A stretch of 19,154 nucleotides of DNA, taken from positions 1 through 19,154 of the forward strand of contig CAYOOT010000053.1 in assembly GCA_964405665.1 (NCBI GenBank), in the 5' to 3' direction. The position numbers and the translations under genes were made by a program. Below the pieces are notes generated by a model. That model ran no database searches. It was not told the DNA's origin and saw only the letters and a list, made by a program, of their open reading frames with translations. Below, one piece after another: positions 1 through 6,810 of the stretch. How positions within the stretch are numbered: position 1 is the stretch's first letter; every line of letters begins with the position of its first letter. The stretch comes from CAYOOT01 sp964405665. GTDB lineage: Bacteria > Bdellovibrionota_C > UBA2361 > SZUA-149 > CAZDWZ01.

Positions 1-171
1 CGGAGACTGAGAACAGAGAAATTTGTACTTGTGGGTAATAGTCAGCCATAAAGGGCGCACCTACTGGTGTCTTTCTTTAAACAAGTCAGACCAAATGAAA
101 TTTTTCTTGGCAAAATGCTCTAATTGTATTGTATATTCAAAACTTAAAAGTTTTTATTTGAGAGTAAAATT
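1..171. other. Region upstream of the pilus operon
   Basis: No complete gene is visible. Frame 1 is open from base 1 to a TAA at 49-51, giving about 16 residues that end in GNSQP. This could be the tail of a gene outside the window, but it is too short to support. A small hairpin, CACC-TACT-GGTG, lies at 58-69. The stretch otherwise looks like the leader of the first pilin gene, with a possible promoter at 107-137 and a weak purine-rich ribosome site (GAGAG, 160-164) seven bases before the pilin ATG. Confidence 0.4.
107..137 (+). promoter_or_regulatory. Possible promoter of the pilus operon
   Basis: TTGGCA at 107-112 resembles a -35 box and TATATT at 132-137 resembles a -10 box. They are separated by 19 bases, which is longer than the preferred 17. 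Transcription would start about 30 bases before the pilin ATG. The position at the head of a same-strand gene series supports it, but the long spacer makes it tentative. Confidence 0.35.
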
Positions 172-375
172 ATGAAACATATTAGCTTGAGAAAAAATCA
201 AAAGGGCCAAGGATTAGCAGAATATATAATTATTGTTATTGTCGTGGCGATAATTGTTTTAGTTGCCGTTAAATTATTTGGAAAAAGTATCTTTAGTCAG
301 TTCTCCAGTGCAACTTATTCAATTGATCAATTGCAAACACCGGAAGATGGCGCTGGAGAAGGCGGCGACAATTAA
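172..375 (+). CDS. flp: Flp-family type IVb prepilin
   Basis: This is a 67-residue prepilin, probably the major subunit of the Tad/Flp pilus. A basic leader of 12 residues ends in Gly12, followed by QGLAEY. The mature protein would start at Gln13, with Glu at mature position +5 and Tyr at +6, the Flp-family signature. A hydrophobic helix rich in Ile and Val spans about residues 19-36. The tail of about 30 residues is hydrophilic and ends in a Gly- and acid-rich stretch (EDGAGEGGDN). Leader cleavage by a prepilin peptidase of the TadV/CpaA type is expected, but none is encoded here. It is first in the operon, and a perfect palindrome follows its stop by 14 bases. The following gene begins with a clearly related pilin segment, so the two probably arose by duplication. 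Confidence 0.9.
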   Translation: MKHISLRKNQKGQGLAEYIIIVIVVAIIVLVAVKLFGKSIFSQFSSATYSIDQLQTPEDGAGEGGDN

Positions 376-389
376 TAAGTTTTGCCTAA

Positions 390-425
390 TCTTAAATGCA
401 AATAATTAATTATTTGCATTTAAGA
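390..425. repeat. Perfect 36-bp palindrome after the first pilin gene
   Basis: TCTTAAATGCAAATAATT is followed directly by its exact reverse complement, giving 18-base arms with no spacer. In RNA it would fold as a long AT-rich hairpin just downstream of the pilin stop. It lacks a T-run, so a Rho-independent terminator is unlikely. A 3'-end stabiliser or processing site that lets the first pilin be made in excess of the next gene is a reasonable inference. It could also be a symmetric protein-binding site. Confidence 0.85.
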
Positions 426-467
426 GAACTTGTTGCAGAAAGACACAAGCAACTAATTAAAAACATT

Positions 468-2927
468 ATGGTATCATCGGTTAACGGTATCAGGATTTTT
501 GTCAATCGCCATAATGCTAAAAAAAATACCCAATCCGGGCAAGGTCTTACTGAATATATTATAATTGTTATTGTTGTAGCTGTGGTTTTGTTGGTAGCCT
601 TGCGTTATTTTGGCGGCAGTTTAAATACAAAATTTCAAACGGCAACTCAAGGAATCAACAATTTAAAAGAAGAATCGAGTCAACAAGAACCTATTTTGCC
701 TGCAACAGAAACAGTAACTGTCATTAACAAGCAAGAAACAAAACAAAATTTAGAAGTTCCCCTGAAAGAGGATCAAAGTAGTGCCGTAGATCAGGCAGCA
801 CTTTCGGAATTAGACAAAAAAGTTTCAGAACTTCATCCTACGGTCGGTGAAAATGAGGAGTTAAAGTTACCAACAATAAAGATTGATTACTCACTGCTTT
901 ATCTTCTCCTGGCAATTGTGTTTTTATTGGGAATAGTTGTTATTTTGCTGAGGAAAAAGTCCAAAAAGAAAAAAAAGAATATTGGATCTTTATTTTCTAA
1001 AAACGAAAATGGTCAGGTTCTTGTTTTGGGACTTTTTGTTTGTGTTGGCTTATTCATGATTGCAATTTCTGTTGCCAACATTGGCATGATGGTTTCAGAA
1101 AAAATTCATTTACAAGATTCGGTTGATGCCGCAGCATATTCTGCCGCTGTGACGGAAGCACGCTACATGAATTTAAGCGCTTATATTAATCGAGCAATGA
1201 TTGCCAACTATGATGCGATGGCTTTTAATACCGCTCTTTGGGCCAGTGTCGATGCTTACGATCATGGCAGCGCGGCGATGTTAGATTTACTTTATAAGAT
1301 TGATGCGGTGCTGGCTATTCCTGTAGTGACGTTACCTTTAGCGGAAGGAATGGATCATGTATTGGATGCAGTCAGAAAATTTGTGCATGGCCCTTTGCAC
1401 ACTCTGAATAAGGAATTAAATAAAGTTTTTGCTCAAGATGACGACTCAACTGACATTAATGGATTAATTGAAAGTTATAATGCAGATATTCTTTCTACTT
1501 ATCAAGGACTTTTATATGCGGCGATTCAATCCTCAAGACATGAAGTGATCGAAAAAGTTGCAAAAAAAATGGATCCTCAAATTGAAACTTCTTCGGTGAT
1601 CGGTCTTGCAGCAGAGGCAATTAATTATGAAGAGCTAGCCAAAGCAGTTGACTTCATTATTGCCGATCCTGAGGAAAGAGACCAACCTTTTTCCTCATTT
1701 AACAAAGCTTTTAATAAAATGGCCGGCGAAGAAGAGGATGATAGCGATCATCCTTTATTATTTGCCGCCACTACAGAAGCTTCACTAAATCGTTTTACTG
1801 CCGGGAAAACCAGAGATGGCGAAAGAGATATTTTAAGAAATTTTCGTTTTTCCGATGTTATTCCTTTTGATCCAATAGAAAGTGTATTGAATGCGGCTTG
1901 CGAGGTTCAGGAATTTGCCAGGAAACATAGTCCGGCAAGATTTTTTACTGATCCTTTACGCTGTGAGGCCGATTTAAATTTGGGATTAAATTCACAAATG
2001 CGTGATGGCAATGAAGATCTGGCCAGCGATTGCGGATTTTTTCATGGCGAAGATCAATGTCAGAAAGATCATGTGCCGGTGATTGCCAGAAGAAGAATGA
2101 GAGAAGTGAATTTTTTTGGTTGGTCATTTAAAATTTGTTGTGTCGATGGAGTCGTTGCTAATGCAGCTGAAGCTTTAATCGACAACTTTGAAGGAGATTG
2201 GGGACATACTAGTGCTGAAGTAAGCAATGATCTTGCCAATGTGGAAAATCTTTATGGCTTCAATGAACGAGCTTTAGAGTCTGCAAAATATTATGAATAT
2301 GACAGTTGTCTAACTTCCATTCCACCGACATGTGCTCTCAATGGACCCAACCTGCAAGCAGCACTAACGATGGTTCCGCCGGTTTTGTTCGATGATCATT
2401 GGGACGGAACATTGGATGTCGAGCCTGTTCATACTGCAGAAATATTTCCTCCATTTGGGGGCGTTGCTGATGCTGGAGAATATGGGATAAATGTTAATTT
2501 CACAGGAGATGAGAAAGAAGAAGGTGTTCCCAAGTATGATTATAAAGTGGATCTGCCCAATGTGGGTTTTCCTCATTATATCTATTCAGATAGCGGAGCA
2601 AGCGTTCGACCAGCAGGCACGAGTGGAGGATCGAAAAACAATAAATTAAGCGGTCCCTCAGTAGTCGTAGTGGGCAGCAAGCTTCCGCAAAAAATAAAAG
2701 GAATGCAAGGTTTGGGTATTGGCAATCCTTATCCGATGAGCGCGATTGCCCGGGCGCAAGTATATTATCTGCGCAACCCCAAGAGAGAAGAAGAAACACC
2801 AAGTTTATTTAATCCGCATTGGGTGGCTCGTCTTGCACCGATTGATTCAGAAGATTCTCCGGAAATGTTAAAAGAAGGTCTGCCATTTATTGCTAGTTTT
2901 GGAATTGGGATTAAACCGACGCATTAG
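468..2927 (+). CDS. Flp pilin - membrane segment - TadG-like fusion protein
   Basis: From the ATG at 468 this is an 819-residue protein. The frame is open from an ATG at 396, but that codon lies inside the palindrome and would give an implausibly long leader; no good ribosome site precedes either start. Residues 1-24 form a basic leader ending in Gly24, followed by QGLTEY and a hydrophobic helix (about 31-46) closely similar to the first pilin. An acidic, Pro-containing linker (about 60-135) follows. Then come a second membrane helix (about 141-161), a Lys-rich patch (162-171), and NGQVLVLGLF with a third helix (about 184-208), which resembles the N-terminal domain of TadG-like proteins. The remaining 600 residues should lie outside the membrane and include eight Cys between about 478 and 622. 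Known TadG and TadE proteins are pseudopilin-like Tad components. A pilin fused to TadG is an arrangement I do not recognise. The function is inferred. Confidence 0.8.
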   Translation: MVSSVNGIRIFVNRHNAKKNTQSGQGLTEYIIIVIVVAVVLLVALRYFGGSLNTKFQTATQGINNLKEESSQQEPILPATETVTVINKQETKQNLEVPLKEDQSSAVDQAALSELDKKVSELHPTVGENEELKLPTIKIDYSLLYLLLAIVFLLGIVVILLRKKSKKKKKNIGSLFSKNENGQVLVLGLFVCVGLFMIAISVANIGMMVSEKIHLQDSVDAAAYSAAVTEARYMNLSAYINRAMIANYDAMAFNTALWASVDAYDHGSAAMLDLLYKIDAVLAIPVVTLPLAEGMDHVLDAVRKFVHGPLHTLNKELNKVFAQDDDSTDINGLIESYNADILSTYQGLLYAAIQSSRHEVIEKVAKKMDPQIETSSVIGLAAEAINYEELAKAVDFIIADPEERDQPFSSFNKAFNKMAGEEEDDSDHPLLFAATTEASLNRFTAGKTRDGERDILRNFRFSDVIPFDPIESVLNAACEVQEFARKHSPARFFTDPLRCEADLNLGLNSQMRDGNEDLASDCGFFHGEDQCQKDHVPVIARRRMREVNFFGWSFKICCVDGVVANAAEALIDNFEGDWGHTSAEVSNDLANVENLYGFNERALESAKYYEYDSCLTSIPPTCALNGPNLQAALTMVPPVLFDDHWDGTLDVEPVHTAEIFPPFGGVADAGEYGINVNFTGDEKEEGVPKYDYKVDLPNVGFPHYIYSDSGASVRPAGTSGGSKNNKLSGPSVVVVGSKLPQKIKGMQGLGIGNPYPMSAIARAQVYYLRNPKREEETPSLFNPHWVARLAPIDSEDSPEMLKEGLPFIASFGIGIKPTH
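969..977 (+). other. A8-G slippery sequence at the pilin/TadG junction
   Basis: Eight A residues and a G (969-977) are read as AAA AAA AAG in frame. The last seven bases form A-AAA-AAG, the heptamer known for -1 frameshifting in Escherichia coli dnaX. It lies in the Lys-rich loop between the second membrane helix and the TadG-like part. A -1 slip would add EYWIFIF and stop at 998-1000, releasing a short pilin-membrane protein. Whether slippage happens cannot be judged from sequence; Lys-rich loops are often A-rich by chance. Confidence 0.35.
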
Positions 2928-2948
2928 AATTAGCTATTTTTAGGATTA

Positions 2949-3050
2949 TGAAATTGAAACACAGAGCACACAGAGCAGCAGAGAGGAGAGAAGAAAGAAA
3001 ATTTGCTCTTCCCCTTTCCCTCTTCTCTGTTGCTCTGTGTTTCAATTTCA
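2949..3050. repeat. Intergenic inverted repeat with 20-bp arms
   Basis: Bases 2949-2968 (TGAAATTGAAACACAGAGCA) are repeated exactly as the reverse complement at 3031-3050. Further imperfect pairing of purine-rich with pyrimidine-rich sequence runs inward. The left arm carries a tandem duplication of ACACAGAGC (2959-2976). It fills the gap between the fusion gene and the TadE-like gene. Similar CACAGAG-type repeats occur between genes in many environmental bacteria, from general knowledge. It has no coding potential and looks like a non-autonomous repeat that may form an mRNA hairpin. Confidence 0.8.
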
Positions 3051-3076
3051 AAAATTATTAGAATTGATTGAGCGAT

Positions 3077-4855
3077 ATGCATAAACAACAAAATGGACAA
3101 GCAATGGTTGAATTTGCTATTTTTCTAACAGTGATCATGGCTTTATGCATTGGGATGTTAGTTTCTGCACGTTTACTTAATTTTCAATTCTGGGCACAAC
3201 AAGATGCGCGTTATTTAGCTTATGAACAAACTTGGATGGCTCAAGAGTATTACAACAATACAGGAGAAGAGCCAATTGATCTTCATCAAAATGGCATTGC
3301 CTACGGTGGCCCGAAGCAATTAACTAGAATCAATAGTATCAAAAGAGAGAGCGTAGGAGAAAGAGCAAGTTCGATTTTAGCCTGGCTTTTTCAGGAAAAA
3401 TTGGACGCTTTAGAGCAAGGGAAAGAACAGCTTTCACTTTTAAATACCGCTTATGCCAAAGAATTTAGCAATAAGAAAACAGGGAAGATCATAACCTCTC
3501 AGCTTAGAGATATTAAGCAGACAAAATTGGAGAAAACTTTTGTCGAATTTTTAGAACAAACAGATTTTGCTAAAAGAGTTTGTAAGAATCTAAAAGATTT
3601 TAGTGCGAAAAATAAGATAGATTTAATGTCGGCATTTTCCAATTGTGAACAGAATTTAAATCCTGAGTTTGCTAAACAACTTGCCAAAAAACTTGATTTC
3701 AAAAGTCTTTTTGAACAATACAAACTGCGTTTAGAAACTGGAGAAAAACCTCTTTCTGCAATTAAAGATAGCATCCGTTTAGAACTAACAGAACAATACT
3801 ATTCTTTATTTGATAATAAAGTGAAGCAGGCAAGATTGGGTGCTACAGAAGAGATTTTTAATGGTTTTCAAAAAGCAGAAGATAGTTTTACAGATTCCAG
3901 TGTCAGCAAGATGATCGATCAAGCAAGATATGTTTCTTCTGCGGATGCTGTTCAAGGAATTATCGATGTTTCAGTTGATGCCTTTGATCCTCAGGAAGCC
4001 GATGCCGCAAATCTGGAACGCAGTCATGCTATTTTTTTTGGCTTATTTCTCTTTGACAACTTTAAGACGCAATATGAGGAAGATGCTTATGATTTTAATT
4101 TTTCTTATTTACCCGTTCCCAGAAATTTTGGCGAAGAAGGTATCCGCATGCAAGAAGTGGTGATGAGCAATATTTTAGGGGGTTTTACAGAAGAAGGATT
4201 AAGTATTAATGATGATGATCTGCGAGATTCGATGATCAATCATTCCGGGAAATATATTGAAGTAAACTATCGGGCAAAACATGGTCTTTTCCCGGCAGCG
4301 GCAAAATGGCTCTCTTCTTCCCGAGAGGTAGAGTTGACGGCAAAACATTATTTAATAACTCAACCTTGGCAGATTACCAGAAGAAATGGTTTGGGAGATT
4401 ATCGGAACAAAGGAACACAAGATGATAGTGTTGATGCTAGCAGTGAAGAAGGCATTTTAAGAAGAAGAACTTTTGGACTCTGGTTGTATCCATCGGAATT
4501 TAATTCCTTTGCCAGTCCAATTTTTAACTTAGCAGGACTAGATGAAATTAATTCTGTTTTGGAAGTATTTGAGCCGCTTGATTTTCTTTTAAATGAAATC
4601 AAAAAAGGTTTGGTTAAGAATCCTTTTAGAACTTTAGTTGATGCTTTAAACAGTGTTCCAGTGATTGATAAAATGGTACCGGAGTTACCGCAGTTTCCTG
4701 CTGTTCGGCCGGATGCATATCCAAAATCAAAAGAATTAAGCGGCAATGAGCCCGGCACACCTGATCGAATGATTCAAAATAAAGAAAGAGATTTTGAGGA
4801 TTATGTTAAAGAGCAGAAGGACTTAAATCCTAAACCTGAGCCGGAGTATAATTAA
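3077..4855 (+). CDS. Large TadE-like pseudopilin
   Basis: Starting at the ATG at 3077, this 592-residue protein has a very short leader (MHKQQNG) followed by QAMVEF, so cleavage after Gly7 puts Glu at +5, as in TadE-type pseudopilins. One membrane helix follows (about 13-31). The rest should be exposed outside the membrane; it is mainly helical and charged up to about residue 300, and ends in a Pro- and Glu-rich tail (NPKPEPEYN). A TTG at 3068 would add only three residues. TadE proteins are usually much shorter, so the C-terminal domain is unusual. It follows the TadG-like gene and is followed six bases later by the next gene. In known Tad systems TadE and TadF are minor pseudopilins needed for assembly. 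That role is inferred here from the signal and context; the long domain is unrecognised. Confidence 0.75.
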   Translation: MHKQQNGQAMVEFAIFLTVIMALCIGMLVSARLLNFQFWAQQDARYLAYEQTWMAQEYYNNTGEEPIDLHQNGIAYGGPKQLTRINSIKRESVGERASSILAWLFQEKLDALEQGKEQLSLLNTAYAKEFSNKKTGKIITSQLRDIKQTKLEKTFVEFLEQTDFAKRVCKNLKDFSAKNKIDLMSAFSNCEQNLNPEFAKQLAKKLDFKSLFEQYKLRLETGEKPLSAIKDSIRLELTEQYYSLFDNKVKQARLGATEEIFNGFQKAEDSFTDSSVSKMIDQARYVSSADAVQGIIDVSVDAFDPQEADAANLERSHAIFFGLFLFDNFKTQYEEDAYDFNFSYLPVPRNFGEEGIRMQEVVMSNILGGFTEEGLSINDDDLRDSMINHSGKYIEVNYRAKHGLFPAAAKWLSSSREVELTAKHYLITQPWQITRRNGLGDYRNKGTQDDSVDASSEEGILRRRTFGLWLYPSEFNSFASPIFNLAGLDEINSVLEVFEPLDFLLNEIKKGLVKNPFRTLVDALNSVPVIDKMVPELPQFPAVRPDAYPKSKELSGNEPGTPDRMIQNKERDFEDYVKEQKDLNPKPEPEYN

Positions 4856-4861
4856 GAAATT

Positions 4862-5683
4862 ATGAGAAATTTTTTAAAAAAATATTACTTTTTAATTTAT
4901 CTAAGTTCCTTTGTGATCGTGAGCTCCTTTTTTATCGGAATTTCTATTGGTCTCAAGAGAGCAAAGGCGAAAGAAGAAAGTTTATTAATTACTAATTATT
5001 CGAAAGATGAAGTCAGTTTTGAAAAAATTAAATTGCCCGAAGATATTCAATTGATTCCTGTAGGGAAAAATATAGAAATTAATGGAAAAAACGCAGAACT
5101 TGCAAATTTTGTAACAAATAGAAAAGTACAAGAATTGATTTTTAAACAAATGGCAGTATGGAAAAATCAAGGATTAGAAGTATTAGGCGGAGCTAGTTCC
5201 AAAAGAGGTTATGCTATAGCTTTTAGTAAAGAAAAAAAAGAACGCTATGCACTAAGAGCTTGGATGGTTCCTCCGGCAATGAGGAATTTAACAGGTAGTG
5301 ATCAAACAGTTCAGGGAATTATCAGTTATAGTAGTCTTGAGGCTTATGAACAAGAAGGCTTAGTTCCGGCTGTGCCCTTAATGCCTTTTGGTAAAGCAGG
5401 AACATTATTTAGCTCTGATGAACGAAGGGGCAGGAGTTATGTTGGTGTTTACACCAATCCCGGTAGTATTGAAGATAGTATTTATTTTTATCGAGAGTAT
5501 TTTCAAAATTTATCATGGCGAGGAGAAAAACAGGACTTTCCCGCCGGTATTCAGGGGAATATTGGCAATCTGATTTTTACTAAAGAAAACGAGGAAATAA
5601 CTCTACTTTTTTCTGCTTTATCAAGTGATAAAACTGTGGTTAATGTTATTAAAACCGTAGGGGGCAGGTCTTATTTACCATGA
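4862..5683 (+). CDS. Unrecognised single-pass membrane protein of the pilus operon
   Basis: This 273-residue protein has a short basic N-terminus and one membrane helix (about 8-30), then a soluble part probably outside the membrane. I do not recognise the family. Residues 80-150 and 175-260 each look mixed alpha/beta; the second contains SIEDSIYFYREYFQNLSW followed by a short strand-rich region. The ATG at 4862 lies six bases after the upstream stop, so it is co-transcribed and probably translationally coupled. Its last codons (from V266) and the stop come from a repeat element that starts at 5657, so the C-terminus VGGRSYLP may have been added by insertion. Its location among pilin genes suggests a pilus-assembly or minor structural role; nothing in the protein proves this. 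Confidence 0.65.
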   Translation: MRNFLKKYYFLIYLSSFVIVSSFFIGISIGLKRAKAKEESLLITNYSKDEVSFEKIKLPEDIQLIPVGKNIEINGKNAELANFVTNRKVQELIFKQMAVWKNQGLEVLGGASSKRGYAIAFSKEKKERYALRAWMVPPAMRNLTGSDQTVQGIISYSSLEAYEQEGLVPAVPLMPFGKAGTLFSSDERRGRSYVGVYTNPGSIEDSIYFYREYFQNLSWRGEKQDFPAGIQGNIGNLIFTKENEEITLLFSALSSDKTVVNVIKTVGGRSYLP

Positions 5684-5740
5684 GCTTGTCGAATGGTTTC
5701 TGCCCGGAATGACCGGCGATAATAGTAAAACGGGCAATAA
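5657..5740. repeat. MITE-like repeat element, copy A (degenerate)
   Basis: This aligns with the element at 16488-16586. Shared parts are GTAGGGG at the left end, a TTATTT stretch, a core of 16 identical bases ATGAGCTTGTCGAATG (5680-5695), CTGCCCGGAAT and AAAACGGGCA. Its right terminal repeat is missing or worn away. The left end lies within the coding sequence of the gene at 4862, and the TGA of that gene falls in the conserved core. TGCCCG and CGGGCA (5701-5736) can pair as a hairpin upstream of the small pilin gene. Confidence 0.75.
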
Positions 5741-5769
5741 AATATTTTGGTTTATGTTTTAATATTAAT

Positions 5770-5928
5770 ATGAAATTCCAGAATCAAAAAGGACAAGGTC
5801 TGGCGGAATATATCTTGCTTGTAGTTTTAGTTTCTTTGGTTTGCATTGCTATGGTAAGAATCTTACCTCAGGCAGTTCGGGGCTATGTGCAACCGTTTTA
5901 TTATGTGCTTTCAAAACCAATCCCATAA
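5770..5928 (+). CDS. Small third Flp-type prepilin
   Basis: This 52-residue gene is easily missed because of its size. The start MKFQNQKG is followed by QGLAEYILLVVLVSLVCIAMV: a classic Flp prepilin signal with cleavage after Gly8 and Glu at +5, then one hydrophobic helix (about 15-30). The short tail (about 20 residues) contains Tyr and Pro and lacks the Gly-rich end of the first pilin. It lies between a repeat element and cpaB, 15 bases before the latter. No clear Shine-Dalgarno precedes its ATG. It may be a minor pilin or a variant subunit. The helix is less Ile/Val-rich than in the other two pilin segments, so it is a diverged paralogue rather than a recent duplicate. Confidence 0.85.
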   Translation: MKFQNQKGQGLAEYILLVVLVSLVCIAMVRILPQAVRGYVQPFYYVLSKPIP

Positions 5929-5931
5929 TGC

Positions 5932-5936
5932 GGAGG
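5932..5936 (+). promoter_or_regulatory. Strong ribosome binding site for the GTG start of cpaB
   Basis: GGAGG lies seven bases before the GTG at 5944. It is the clearest Shine-Dalgarno in the window; most genes here have none that is obvious. It fixes the cpaB start at the GTG. Confidence 0.75.
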
Positions 5937-5943
5937 ATCGTCA

Positions 5944-6810
5944 GTGAATAAGAAAAAACAATTAATAATAGCAATTTTAATTTTTGTCTTAGCCTTTTTA
6001 GGTACGCAAAGTTATATTGATTCTCAGTTAGAGATCTACAAAGAGAAGAAATTCGTTAACGTAATTCGTGCTAAAAAATCTTTAGATGCCGGAGATACAT
6101 TATCACCGGCAGTAATTGAACAGGCCAGAATTCCCGAGCAATATGTTCCCAAAGCAAGAATTCGTTGGGAAGAAAAAGATCAATATTTTCAACTTCCGCT
6201 GGCAACTAAAGTTTTAGCTGGCGATTATATTTTAGAAACTGCTTTTTCTTCAATTGGCGTAGTGGGTAAAACCTTATCACAGCAGTTGGAGTCCGAAGAT
6301 TTCCGAGCCGTAACCATTCCTGTTGATGAGAATAATTCACTGGCTCGTTCCATTGTTACCGGAGACAGAATCGATATCCTTTTTACTTTTGCTTTAGCCA
6401 GCGCCAGAGAAAAAATTACCACTTTACTTTTACAAAATGTTTCTGTGGTTTCCACGGGTTCTTATTCGGCTGCTTCGCAGGAATTGGGGGAAAATAAGAC
6501 AGGAAGATATAATACACTAACTCTAAAACTTTCTGCTCATGATGCGGCGCGTTTAAATTATGCCAGGCAATTGGGAAATATCAGTTTAATGCTCAGAAGT
6601 GTTCAAGACAATAAATTAATCGACTTGGCTCCCATGACAGGAATTCAAGATGTGCTTTCTTCTTCGGATAAGGATGTTGTCAGTAGGTTGGTTCAAGAAT
6701 CCAAGCAAAATGTTAGTTACAGTGAAAAATCTGAAGCCTTAATGAGAGAACAAGCAAAAGCGGTTTTGGAAATGCAAAAAAAACAAAATCAAAGCATGGG
6801 GAATAAATAA
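5944..6810 (+). CDS. cpaB: Flp pilus assembly protein CpaB (RcpC/SAF)
   Basis: This 288-residue protein begins with an N-terminal membrane helix (about 6-20), followed by a SAF-type domain (about 38-100, with VIRAKKSLDAGDTLSPAVIE) and the RcpC/CpaB core (about 118-230) containing AVTIPVDENNSLARSIVTGD and DILFTF. The C-terminal 50 residues are charged and Gln-rich and probably helical. CpaB/RcpC acts on the periplasmic side of Tad systems and is linked to the outer-membrane secretin, yet no secretin gene lies in this window. The GTG start is supported by GGAGG seven bases upstream. The stop codon is followed at once by the GTG start of the FHA-CpaF gene, so the two are surely co-transcribed. 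A second, quite different CpaB is encoded at 16609-17550. Confidence 0.88.
   Translation: MNKKKQLIIAILIFVLAFLGTQSYIDSQLEIYKEKKFVNVIRAKKSLDAGDTLSPAVIEQARIPEQYVPKARIRWEEKDQYFQLPLATKVLAGDYILETAFSSIGVVGKTLSQQLESEDFRAVTIPVDENNSLARSIVTGDRIDILFTFALASAREKITTLLLQNVSVVSTGSYSAASQELGENKTGRYNTLTLKLSAHDAARLNYARQLGNISLMLRSVQDNKLIDLAPMTGIQDVLSSSDKDVVSRLVQESKQNVSYSEKSEALMREQAKAVLEMQKKQNQSMGNK

Noticed and set aside
1..51. Tail of an upstream gene ending at 49-51
   Set aside because: Only about 16 codons are visible with no recognisable sequence, so it cannot be told from a chance open frame.
20..120. Cyclic di-GMP riboswitch before the first pilin
   Set aside because: Such switches often control pili, but the conserved GEMM core bases and paired helices are not present here; only a four-base-pair hairpin is seen.
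396..467. ATG at 396 as start of the fusion gene
   Set aside because: It lies inside a perfect palindrome, has no ribosome site, and would give a 48-residue leader before the G|Q site. The ATG at 468 gives a 24-residue leader.
1945..2802. Open frames on the - strand under the fusion gene
   Set aside because: They have no recognisable domains, no start signals, and lie opposite a long frame with clear protein features; they are chance frames.
2949..3050. CRISPR array or tandem-repeat array
   Set aside because: The repeated units are inverted arms plus one short tandem duplication; there are no regularly spaced direct repeats and no cas genes.
4399..4758. A 119-codon - strand frame under the TadE-like gene
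   Set aside because: Ser- and Lys-rich composition typical of a reverse-frame shadow; no motif and no flanking signals.
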